Shown here: one piece after another, positions 1 to 7,478 of the stretch
Layout of the letters: each line of letters opens with the position of its first letter
How positions within the stretch are numbered: position 1 is the stretch's first letter
NCBI GenBank assembly: GCA_002505345.1
Contig: DAUY01000015.1
Location: forward strand, 1 to 22,598
Source of the DNA: Methanomassiliicoccaceae archaeon UBA370
GTDB lineage: Archaea > Thermoplasmatota > Thermoplasmata > Methanomassiliicoccales > Methanomethylophilaceae
Length of the DNA stretch: 22,598 nucleotides
Reading direction: 5' to 3'
Made by a program: the position numbers and the translations under genes
The notes under the pieces: generated by a model
What the model saw: the letters and a program-made list of their open reading frames with translations, nothing else
Told to the model about the DNA's origin: nothing
The model's database searches: none

Positions 1-111
1 CGGTGAAATGCGATGCAGAAAACATCATGTAGCAGCGAATGCTATGCAAAGAATAATAAAAACGCAGGTCAAATAAAGGGCTGCAGCTCAATTTTAATGG
101 AATAAGATGAG
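1..111. other. left edge, no gene recognised
   Basis: AT-rich stretch downstream of the tRNA gene, which reads leftward. I see no open frame of useful length and no second tRNA. T-rich runs on the minus strand just past the tRNA (around 55-95) could end its transcript. Whether a gene lies just left of the window cannot be seen. Confidence 0.4.
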
Positions 112-184
112 TGCAGCCGCCGGGATTCGAACCCGGGCGACGAGCTTGGAAGGCTCGAATCCTAACCAGCTAGATTACAGCTGC
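112..184 (-). tRNA. tRNA-Gly (anticodon UCC)
   Basis: On the minus strand a complete intronless 73-nt cloverleaf can be folded. The acceptor stem GCAGCTG pairs with CGGCTGC (one G-T pair) and the discriminator base is A. The D-arm has ATCT/GGAT around a GG-containing loop. The anticodon stem CGAGC/GCTCG closes a 7-nt loop CTTCCAA, giving anticodon TCC, which reads GGA glycine codons. The T-arm is CCGGG/CCCGG with loop TTCGAAT. The 3' CCA is not encoded, which is common in archaea. A TATA box lies about 30 bases upstream. Confidence 0.97.
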
Positions 185-210
185 AACAGGTTCCCTTAAT
201 TTTTCACTGG

Positions 211-218
211 TATATAAT
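211..218 (-). promoter_or_regulatory. TATA box of tRNA-Gly
   Basis: On the minus strand this reads ATTATATA, inside a longer A/T core. Its centre is about 30 bases upstream of the first tRNA base (184), the standard archaeal distance from TBP site to transcription start. Confidence 0.6.
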
Positions 219-339
219 CATGATGTAGGTTCCGTCATATCATGGCTCCACGCCCCACGACTTCCGTCGCGGCCCCCGGGGCGATCAGAATGGTCTTGGA
301 GGAAGACGTCTAGGTCCCGAATCTGCTTACTCTACCTAC

Positions 340-348
340 TTTTATTTA
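340..348 (+). promoter_or_regulatory. TATA box of the TPR gene
   Basis: TTTTATTTA is centred 28 bases upstream of the ATG at 372. There is no Shine-Dalgarno sequence between them, so the transcript probably begins at or within a few bases of the start codon (leaderless). This supports 372 over the in-frame ATG at 414. Confidence 0.5.
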
Positions 349-371
349 CTGAATCCCTCATATCGTTTTCG

Positions 372-3300
372 ATGGGTTCAGGGCCGGTATTCCAGAGTTC
401 CTCGGATTTAGCTATGTGGAGGAGACTTTCGGGGTCTGGGTCTGCTAAGTTTGCACTCGGAAAGAAGGGCAATCCCGCCGAATCGGTGGCCGACGAGGTG
501 CTGGCCTCCAAGGGCCCCGTGAATTCCGCAGTACTTGTCAGGCTGATGGACTCCCTGTTCGACAGCGGTAGCCAACGCCTTTCTTCCATACTTCCGGACC
601 TGGTATCGAAACGCCGGTCCACGGACTGCGCACCCGCTCTGGAAGCCGCGATACTGTACCAGAGGATGGGCGATCCCGAATCAGCCGCGGAGATGTTCGA
701 AACGGTACGGGACGGACTGGATATACCCCTCAGGAGCAGTGTGCACGCACGTCTGCTGCTTGACAGGGGCGACAAGCCTTCGGCGAAGAAAGTGCTTCTT
801 CACGGCAGATGCAGCGACCCGTTGGATCAGCAGACATACAAGCTCCTGGAGGAGTCCGATCCGGCCGGCGGTTGGATGTATTACAGGAACATGGAGCTTC
901 TTTACGCTGGAAGGGCCACCGTACCCTGCGGAGAGGGAGATGGAGAGGAAGATGGCCCCCAACAGAGATTGTATCGCATCTATTCGGATTGGTTCGGCGG
1001 TGACCATGATGTAGCCACAGACGCACTGGTGGGTGCGAAGGAATATGCCGCAAAACACCCCGACTATGTGCTCGCCGCCGCACGGATGTCCGCAGACGAG
1101 AAAGATTGGTATTCTGCAGAGGTGCTGTACAACGGTCTCGTCAAGCAGGGTTGCACTTACATCACCTGCGAGGCGGCCAGAGTATGCCTGAACGGCGGCA
1201 AGATCGACAAGGCGCTGGAGCTTTACAGGGACGCGGAAGCATCGGACCCGCATTCCCCGATGGTGATGGAGGGCCTTACCGATGCATACACCAAAATCGG
1301 CCGCAGGGACGACGCGGCCCAATGCATGCTTGATTTCCTCGATACCGAGAGGGCGGACCTCGACGCGTATCTGAAATGCGCTGAGAGGCTGGTCTCGGAC
1401 TCAATGAACGCCCATGCGGAACCGGTCGTCAGAAAGATACTGATGAACTATCCGGAAAACACCAAGGCGAACATCCTGAAATCCATGAACGATTCGGTGA
1501 ACGGGAATTACCCCGGTGCCCTGGAGGCCGCCACCGCAGCGGTAAAATCAGATCCCAAGGACCCGGAGTCCCGTCTCCAGCGCGCAAAAGTCCTTTTCGC
1601 AATGGGTAAATCGGATAAGGCAATGAAAGAGGCGCAGACGGCGCTCAAGCTCTCCCCGTCCGACATAGGTATAATGGTCCTCGTCAAGGACATATACACT
1701 TCCCAGGGGAACAACCGCGCATCCCTTGAGATGTGCGAGAGGATATTGAAGCTGGACCCCGAAAACGCGGACATAATGTTGGATTCGTCCGAAGTGATGA
1801 TGGCCATGGGAGACACGGAAGGCTCCCTGTCCTCTTACCGTAAAGCCATAAGGGCTGACCGCAGGCCGGAAAATTTCATAACCGTTATTGAATCCATGAT
1901 CAGGGACGGCATGTACAAAGAGGCCGCCCTCCTATGCGAAGAGATGGATGCGGAGTACGGCAGCATATCTCTCGTACGAAGGCTCAGAGGCAACGCCGAA
2001 TACGCTCTGGGAGAACATCTGAGGGCTTCAGTATCATTTGCCGCCGCCGCTGCGGCCGACCCATTCTCATCGGTGATCTGGCATTCCAAGGGGATGGCCG
2101 ACGAGGCCGCAGGGGACCTGGATTCTGCCGAGGAGGCATACAACCGGGCGGTGCTGATGGACCTGGATGAGCCCGAGTTCTGGATTTCCAAGGCATCGGT
2201 ACAAGAGAAGAAAGGCGACCTTCACGGCGCCATCGAATCGCTGAACCGCGCGATAGAGCTGAAGCCGGACAGCGCATACGCGCTTGTGAAAAAGGGAATG
2301 ATCTTCGCACGCGCGGGAAGATACAGGGAATCCCTCTATTTCATCGACATGGCGATAATGGTCGACGTCTGGAACAAAGATACCTATGTCGTGAAGAAAG
2401 AGATATGCATGCACGCGGGGATGTACGAGGAGGCTATCGGCGTATGTTCCGACATATCCACAATAGATTCCAAGGACACCTACGCTATAACCGATGCGGC
2501 GGAATGTATGATGAAACTCGGGAACCGCAGCGGAGCACTGTCATTCATCAATTCCAAGCTTGTCAAGGACCCTTCGTCAATGCCTCTTCTCCTTTCTAGG
2601 AAAAGCATACTGACCTCGATGGGCAACTATCCCGAGCTGATAGCCACATGTTACCGGATTTTGGAGAAGGATCCGAAAAACAGGTCTGTAAAGAACGATC
2701 TGGCACATGCCTTCCTCTCCAATGGGGACAAGGTATCGGCCGAGAAGATATTCGCCGAGCTGGAAGAGGATGCCGAGGCCGTTGCGAAGGTCGAGAAGGA
2801 ACATCCTGTGATAGAGGAGGAAAATACCCACGAAGAGCCGGCCGATTCCGATGACGACGAGGCTCTGTTCGACATCGCCCGCTCGCTTTATTCCACAGGG
2901 GACCTGAGGGGGGCCGCAAGGATGGCCGACCGCGCATTGGAACTGGAGCCCGGAAACACGGAATATGTTCTTTTCAGGTCCGAGGTATACGCCGCGGACG
3001 GAGACGTCAGGGGCGCGGAGGCCGTGGTTGCGGAAGGCCTCAGAGTATCCCAGGAGGACCCGGTCCTATGGGTGAAGGATGGAGATCTGAGGTCACTGTT
3101 GGGTGACATACCGGGGGCTCTGGCAGCATATCAGAACGCGATGAAATATTCCGATGGCGGAAGCTGTGAAATTTACATAAAACACGGGGACCTAAGGTCC
3201 AAGATAGGAGATATCGAAGGTGCGATATCGGATTACTCAATGGCGGTATCCAAATGCGGGTCCGACAACACCGCACGCAACCGTCTGGCATCGGCCCATT

Positions 3301-4079
3301 ACATCAACGGAGACATAAAAGATGCAGACAGGGTCGCCGACACGGTGCTGTCCGAGGAGCCCGATAACCCGGAGGCGCTGGTTACGAAGGCCAGGGTGTT
3401 TTCGGAACGTCGCAACCAGGCGGGAGTGCTTGAGATGTACAAGCGCCTCCTCAGGACACAGGACCCCGACCCGAAGCTTCTTGAGGAGATGTCGGACATT
3501 CTTTCGAGGAGCGGACGGTCACAAGAGGCGACGGTGCTGTCCCAGAGGGCGGCCACCAAGTCGGGGGCCGAGGAAGACGAGGAGGATGCTTCCGAAACCG
3601 TCAAAAGATTTGCAGAGAGGCTGCTGCGCAGAGCTTACGTGAGCAAGCGCTCCCTGGACGATCCCGGCATCGAAAACATGCTGGAGCTGGACCAGGCCAC
3701 CTCCGAAGCGGTCATGGAATATCTCTCTGACATATCCGAATACGGTGAGATAATCCCCGGAACGCCGGAGTTCGTTAGGATGGAAGAACTGTCGCACAGC
3801 GCGGTCTTAAGAGCCGGGCTCACGGACATAGATACAGAACCTATAATCACGATACCATGCGCGTTCGTTGCGGGAGGCGCAAAGGACGCGGACGAGGCCA
3901 AGATGCTGGTCTCATACATCTACTCCGCGATCAACGGGAAAATGAGCATGGATATGCTCTCCGATGACGTAAAAGATCTTGCATCCAAGGTTGGAAAGGA
4001 CATGTCCGTATTCGACATAATGAAGGAACATGATCTCGGGGTCTACAGCGCCAGAGCGGTCAAGTTGCTCAGTAATTGA
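372..4079 (+). CDS. very large tetratricopeptide-repeat protein with unrecognised C-terminal domain
   Basis: A 1235-residue protein made mostly of TPR-like helical hairpins of about 34 residues, with recurrent features such as A-x-x-x-x-G-(D/N)-x-x-x-A and an Asp-Pro or Lys-Pro at hairpin ends (for example LDPEN, LKPDS, LEPGN). TPRs usually scaffold protein-protein contacts; no catalytic motif is visible. The repeats form two arrays separated by an acidic linker near residues 800-830 (EEEN, DSDDDE). A second acidic linker near 1063-1075 leads to a C-terminal domain of about 155 residues that I do not recognise. No signal peptide or membrane segment is seen, so it is probably cytoplasmic. The start is chosen from the TATA spacing. 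Its last 11 bases overlap the end of convergent truD. The substrate or partner is unknown. Confidence 0.9.
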   Translation: MGSGPVFQSSSDLAMWRRLSGSGSAKFALGKKGNPAESVADEVLASKGPVNSAVLVRLMDSLFDSGSQRLSSILPDLVSKRRSTDCAPALEAAILYQRMGDPESAAEMFETVRDGLDIPLRSSVHARLLLDRGDKPSAKKVLLHGRCSDPLDQQTYKLLEESDPAGGWMYYRNMELLYAGRATVPCGEGDGEEDGPQQRLYRIYSDWFGGDHDVATDALVGAKEYAAKHPDYVLAAARMSADEKDWYSAEVLYNGLVKQGCTYITCEAARVCLNGGKIDKALELYRDAEASDPHSPMVMEGLTDAYTKIGRRDDAAQCMLDFLDTERADLDAYLKCAERLVSDSMNAHAEPVVRKILMNYPENTKANILKSMNDSVNGNYPGALEAATAAVKSDPKDPESRLQRAKVLFAMGKSDKAMKEAQTALKLSPSDIGIMVLVKDIYTSQGNNRASLEMCERILKLDPENADIMLDSSEVMMAMGDTEGSLSSYRKAIRADRRPENFITVIESMIRDGMYKEAALLCEEMDAEYGSISLVRRLRGNAEYALGEHLRASVSFAAAAAADPFSSVIWHSKGMADEAAGDLDSAEEAYNRAVLMDLDEPEFWISKASVQEKKGDLHGAIESLNRAIELKPDSAYALVKKGMIFARAGRYRESLYFIDMAIMVDVWNKDTYVVKKEICMHAGMYEEAIGVCSDISTIDSKDTYAITDAAECMMKLGNRSGALSFINSKLVKDPSSMPLLLSRKSILTSMGNYPELIATCYRILEKDPKNRSVKNDLAHAFLSNGDKVSAEKIFAELEEDAEAVAKVEKEHPVIEEENTHEEPADSDDDEALFDIARSLYSTGDLRGAARMADRALELEPGNTEYVLFRSEVYAADGDVRGAEAVVAEGLRVSQEDPVLWVKDGDLRSLLGDIPGALAAYQNAMKYSDGGSCEIYIKHGDLRSKIGDIEGAISDYSMAVSKCGSDNTARNRLASAHYINGDIKDADRVADTVLSEEPDNPEALVTKARVFSERRNQAGVLEMYKRLLRTQDPDPKLLEEMSDILSRSGRSQEATVLSQRAATKSGAEEDEEDASETVKRFAERLLRRAYVSKRSLDDPGIENMLELDQATSEAVMEYLSDISEYGEIIPGTPEFVRMEELSHSAVLRAGLTDIDTEPIITIPCAFVAGGAKDADEAKMLVSYIYSAINGKMSMDMLSDDVKDLASKVGKDMSVFDIMKEHDLGVYSARAVKLLSN

Positions 4080-5373
4080 GCATCTGGGACTTCATGAATT
4101 CGCGCATCAGTGTCGTAGCGTAGTTCCCCTTTGGAAGTGAGAACTCCGCGTCGTAGAAGTCTTGCCCCATCTTATATCCTATCTCTTTCACCGGGCAAAG
4201 TATCTCGCGCCTGCTGCCTCTGGAACTGCATCTGGGAAGTCCGGGTATGATGAAATCTGAAGCCTTCAGCTTCTGCGACTCTAAAACCCGGGACTCTATT
4301 TCTCCCATCTCTCCCTCCTGTGTAACGCTGTCGCTTCCGAACAAGGTTATAGATACGAATGCGCGTCCGGATCCGACCTGTGCTGCGACAAGGTCAATAT
4401 TTCTGGATGTGGCACATACGGGATGATCGTGGTCGGGAGTACCGTCGGCAGATACGGGTATCACAACGTCGCCGGCAACCGGCATGTTTAGAGGCAGTCC
4501 TGCTTCCATCCTTTTGCTCAGCATCAGGTTGAACAGATACGACTGATAGGCGTGGACGAGCATCATCTGCAGATTGTTAGGCAAGGTCTCTATCGCCCCG
4601 GTCCAATCTCCGGGCGACTCTATCAGGTGGCCGACCATGGATTTCTCGAATCCCATCGATTCCGGCATGATCTTTATCAGGGATTTCCAGTCATCGCGAT
4701 GTGCCAGCTCTTCCCTTGCGGCAGAAACCCCATCATTCTCGAACTCAGAGGGGGAAGAAAGATACATTCTGACGGCGCCCTCTGTGTCTCCGCGTACCAG
4801 GCTCTCTCCCACCAGGTGGGTCACCGGTCGTACAACTCCGAAGCGCTGGACTCCGAAATAGTTGGGGAATCCGCCCGCCTCTCGGATGTCAGAGATTATA
4901 GAGTCCAATGTGCCAGGTATTTCATCGATCGGCATATTCGGCTCTCTTACCTTTATCGAGAACCGGTTCCCGATCAGGTCTCCTATCTTGATGGGGCGTT
5001 TGGAACGATAAATGTCGGTGATCTCAAGGTCCTTAAGACCCACAGATCCGAGGCTGTCGGGTGGGCATTCGAAAGACATGAGCTGCGATGTGACGGCGCG
5101 TTTGTCCTTCGTTCCCGCGAAACCGATTTTTTCACGCGAAATCCCCAGGCTCCTGGAGAGAAGACGGACCATACGGTTCGTCTCCCAATTCGTGCTGGTT
5201 ACTTTGACGATGGTGAATTTTCCTTCGGGCTCTTCAGGGGGCCCGCGGGACACTTCCGTGACGCTGAAATCTTCCGGGAATACTTTTATGCGCCCTCCGG
5301 TCCCCTCGGCACCGCTCAGATAATAGAGCATACCGATCTTTGTCTCGTCGGTATGGCAGGGCCTGTAGCTCAT
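4069..5373 (-). CDS. truD: tRNA pseudouridine(13) synthase TruD
   Basis: A 434-residue TruD-family pseudouridine synthase, expected to isomerise U13 of tRNA. The family's diagnostic motif II is present as GFAGTKDKRAVTSQ, with the catalytic aspartate at residue 90. Other TruD hallmarks are FPEDFSVTEV near residues 32-41 and NYFGVQRFG in the middle. The length is typical for archaeal TruD, which is larger than the bacterial form because of the inserted TRUD domain. The ATG directly follows the stop codon of the RNA polymerase L gene with no gap, so the two are almost certainly co-transcribed and perhaps translationally coupled. The 3' end overlaps the convergent TPR gene by 11 bases. Confidence 0.95.
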   Translation of the reverse strand: MSYRPCHTDETKIGMLYYLSGAEGTGGRIKVFPEDFSVTEVSRGPPEEPEGKFTIVKVTSTNWETNRMVRLLSRSLGISREKIGFAGTKDKRAVTSQLMSFECPPDSLGSVGLKDLEITDIYRSKRPIKIGDLIGNRFSIKVREPNMPIDEIPGTLDSIISDIREAGGFPNYFGVQRFGVVRPVTHLVGESLVRGDTEGAVRMYLSSPSEFENDGVSAAREELAHRDDWKSLIKIMPESMGFEKSMVGHLIESPGDWTGAIETLPNNLQMMLVHAYQSYLFNLMLSKRMEAGLPLNMPVAGDVVIPVSADGTPDHDHPVCATSRNIDLVAAQVGSGRAFVSITLFGSDSVTQEGEMGEIESRVLESQKLKASDFIIPGLPRCSSRGSRREILCPVKEIGYKMGQDFYDAEFSLPKGNYATTLMREFMKSQMLNY

Positions 5374-5628
5374 TTAAGAGACGATCTCCGAGAAGTATCC
5401 GGCGACATCTTCGGCCGCCTTCTTCACGGCAGCCAGAGCATCGCCGTTTTTGACCTGGACATAAAGCATCGTGTCATCAAGTTCCGGGTGCTGCTCCTCG
5501 TACCTTACTATGAGAACATCTTTGTTGTTATACAGGGCATCCATGATCGGCTGTAGAAGTGTCACGTCTGCGTCTTTTAGCCCGAGGGTGACTGAATCTT
5601 CGGTCTTCTCGGCAACATAGGTCTTCAT
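5374..5628 (-). CDS. rpoL: DNA-directed RNA polymerase subunit L (Rpb11-like)
   Basis: An 84-residue homologue of eukaryotic Rpb11 / archaeal RpoL, the small assembly subunit that pairs with subunit D. The Rpb11 pattern is clear: L-x-x-x-D-x-T-L-L followed by a helix, then the EEQHPELDDTMLYVQ strand-turn-strand and a C-terminal helix starting ALAAVKKAAED. I chose the ATG at 5628 because a TATA-like TTTAAGAT (about 5651-5658) lies 26 bases upstream, consistent with a leaderless start. A GTG at 5646 would add six residues (MGVGER) but would overlap the promoter. It is followed without a gap by truD. The DNA ligase gene upstream ends 52 bases before it on the same strand, so readthrough is possible. 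Confidence 0.93.
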   Translation of the reverse strand: MKTYVAEKTEDSVTLGLKDADVTLLQPIMDALYNNKDVLIVRYEEQHPELDDTMLYVQVKNGDALAAVKKAAEDVAGYFSEIVS

Positions 5629-5650
5629 GCGCTCCCCAACCCCCACTCAT

Positions 5651-5658
5651 ATCTTAAA
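5651..5658 (-). promoter_or_regulatory. TATA-like box of rpoL
   Basis: On the minus strand it reads TTTAAGAT. Its centre is about 26 bases upstream of the ATG at 5628, giving an internal promoter between the ligase gene and rpoL. Confidence 0.45.
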
Positions 5659-5680
5659 CTTTGTGTGCCCGATATGCCGG

Positions 5681-7444
5681 TCACGCCAATCCGTCCGAGT
5701 CGTGCTCCTGCAGGGAGTAAATATCTGCAAGTTCGGAATATGTCGTGCATTCGGTAGGGTCTTTGTCGTCGCGCACTTTTCCGGTGAACCTGGGGAACCT
5801 TATCCCGAGTCCGGAATCGTCCTTCACGTAACCGGCGGCCGCGGTGTGGATCGGGCTGACGCTTATCTCCGCGCCGGTCACCTCCAGTACGATATAAGGG
5901 TTGAACCAGACGTCTGGAACCATCTGTGCGTCTACTGACGGCGGTTTGTCTTGGCTTATGTGTGGTTCAAGCATCTCCGGCAGCCTGTCCAGGAACTCGT
6001 CGTCAAAGCCTGTGCCCAGTTTGCAGGCCGTTCCGAAGCGGTCGGTATCCTGGTCGTAGGCGGCCATGAGCAACGCCCCGTATTTTCCGGCCCTCTTTCC
6101 CATGCCGTAGAATGCGCCCACTACCGCAAGGTCGAAAGAATCCACCAGCGCCTGCTGGTAATCTTTCTTGTATTTTATCCACAGGAACCCTCTAGAGCCT
6201 GCTCTATAAACTGAATCTTCCGAGATGGATTTGGCCATTATCCCCTCGCATCTCGCTGAGACGGCCTCGTCGAAGAACCTCTGTCCCTCTTCCGACGAAG
6301 AGACGATCTTCATGGCGGTCATTTGGATATTATCGGATATTTTGAAACCGGATTCTATCGCCGAGCGTCTATCGAGATACGGTTCCGGCGTCATATCCTT
6401 CCCGTCGGCGTAGAGCATGTCGAACAGGAAAATGCGGACGGGATAATCCCTTATGGCATCCGAAATGCCGTGTTTCTTCCTGCGGTGCGTAACTTCCTGG
6501 AACGGCAGCATGTTCCCTGTTTCCGTGTCTACAGCGACGCATTCGCCCTCTACTATTGCCTCTTCGAAGCCGCAATGCTCCCTCAGCGAAAGTGCCACAT
6601 CAGGGAAATTCGGTGTAAGATCCTCCAATCTTCTCGAGTATAGTATCACCGAATCCTTCTTTATGTGAGCCTGGACCCTGATGCCGTCGTACTTGTATTC
6701 CATGGCGCACTTCCCGCCCAGCCTTTCCACGACCTCCGGTATGGACCTGAGCCTCTCCGCAAGCATTACCTTCAAGGGGCTCCCTATGCTCACCTTGATC
6801 TTACTTACGGCCTCCATGCCACCCTCGCCTATGGTCTTGGCCACGAGGCCCAGGTCGCAGGTTATGTTGAACGCCCTCTCTATCTCGGGCCTGTCATCCT
6901 TGCCGGCAAAAGCCTCGGCGAGAGCATCGAGTATCGTCATCGTGCCGGCCCCGACCCTCATCCTGCCGGTAACGATCCTGCAAAGATATCTGGCCTCGAT
7001 GGGATTGGAATCGTGGAGCATGTTGGAAAGGATCTTTGTCTTCTTGTCCTGTGAATCTTTGCCTTCGGCCTCCTCTATGGCTGTAAGGCTTTTGACGACC
7101 CTGTCGAGGGTAAGGGGGTCGGAGAACAGCGTCATCTGCTTCTTGCCTTTGATCAGTTTTTCGGCCGCGGTTCCGGGGTCGCCTTCCTTTACGACCATAT
7201 CCACCACCTTCGACTCTTTTGTACCCACCGTAGCGGCTATCGCCCTGATCACGAGCTTGTCCGACATTCCAAGGACCATGGGATGGAAATCCGGGTGAAG
7301 CTTTCCCTGGGACAGGTAGACCACATACGGAACGTCTCCCGGATCCACATTCCTCAGGAACCCAGCCAGTATGGAAGTCATCCCGAGACGGCTGGGCTCG
7401 GCCTCTATACGGTCGAACGTTTCGGCGAGCTCCGAGAAAAGCAT
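5681..7444 (-). CDS. lig: ATP-dependent DNA ligase (archaeal LigI type)
   Basis: A 587-residue ATP-dependent DNA ligase that seals nicks in Okazaki-fragment maturation and repair. The nucleotidyl-transferase motif I is KYDGIR with the adenylated lysine at residue 251. Motif V appears as LWIKYKKDY and the C-terminal OB-fold signature as RFPRF. The N-terminal DNA-binding domain fills residues 1 to about 220. At residues 103-107 there is QMTLF in the context KKQMTLFSDPLT, matching in position and surroundings the short PCNA-interacting motif known from Pyrococcus ligase. The start is firm: a GGAGGAG Shine-Dalgarno lies just upstream of the ATG. The helicase gene ends 34 bases upstream on the same strand, indicating an operon. 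Confidence 0.97.
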   Translation of the reverse strand: MLFSELAETFDRIEAEPSRLGMTSILAGFLRNVDPGDVPYVVYLSQGKLHPDFHPMVLGMSDKLVIRAIAATVGTKESKVVDMVVKEGDPGTAAEKLIKGKKQMTLFSDPLTLDRVVKSLTAIEEAEGKDSQDKKTKILSNMLHDSNPIEARYLCRIVTGRMRVGAGTMTILDALAEAFAGKDDRPEIERAFNITCDLGLVAKTIGEGGMEAVSKIKVSIGSPLKVMLAERLRSIPEVVERLGGKCAMEYKYDGIRVQAHIKKDSVILYSRRLEDLTPNFPDVALSLREHCGFEEAIVEGECVAVDTETGNMLPFQEVTHRRKKHGISDAIRDYPVRIFLFDMLYADGKDMTPEPYLDRRSAIESGFKISDNIQMTAMKIVSSSEEGQRFFDEAVSARCEGIMAKSISEDSVYRAGSRGFLWIKYKKDYQQALVDSFDLAVVGAFYGMGKRAGKYGALLMAAYDQDTDRFGTACKLGTGFDDEFLDRLPEMLEPHISQDKPPSVDAQMVPDVWFNPYIVLEVTGAEISVSPIHTAAAGYVKDDSGLGIRFPRFTGKVRDDKDPTECTTYSELADIYSLQEHDSDGLA

Positions 7445-7445
7445 A

Positions 7446-7463
7446 TCTCCTCCATATAGGAGA
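7446..7463 (-). promoter_or_regulatory. hairpin overlapping the ligase ribosome binding site
   Basis: In the mRNA, UCUCCU pairs perfectly with AGGAGA across a 6-nt loop (AUAUGG). The 3' arm and part of the loop are the Shine-Dalgarno of the ligase gene, one base before the AUG. This could lower or time ligase translation relative to the helicase. The fold is read from sequence only. Confidence 0.4.
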
Positions 7464-7478
7464 AACTATTAATCGTTT

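Noticed and set aside
112..184. tRNA-associated integration site
   Set aside because: No second copy of the tRNA 3' end and no integrase or mobile gene is present in the window.
4552..5556. 334-codon plus-strand open frame
   Set aside because: Antisense to truD and rpoL, both recognised by motifs; the translation shows no family features.
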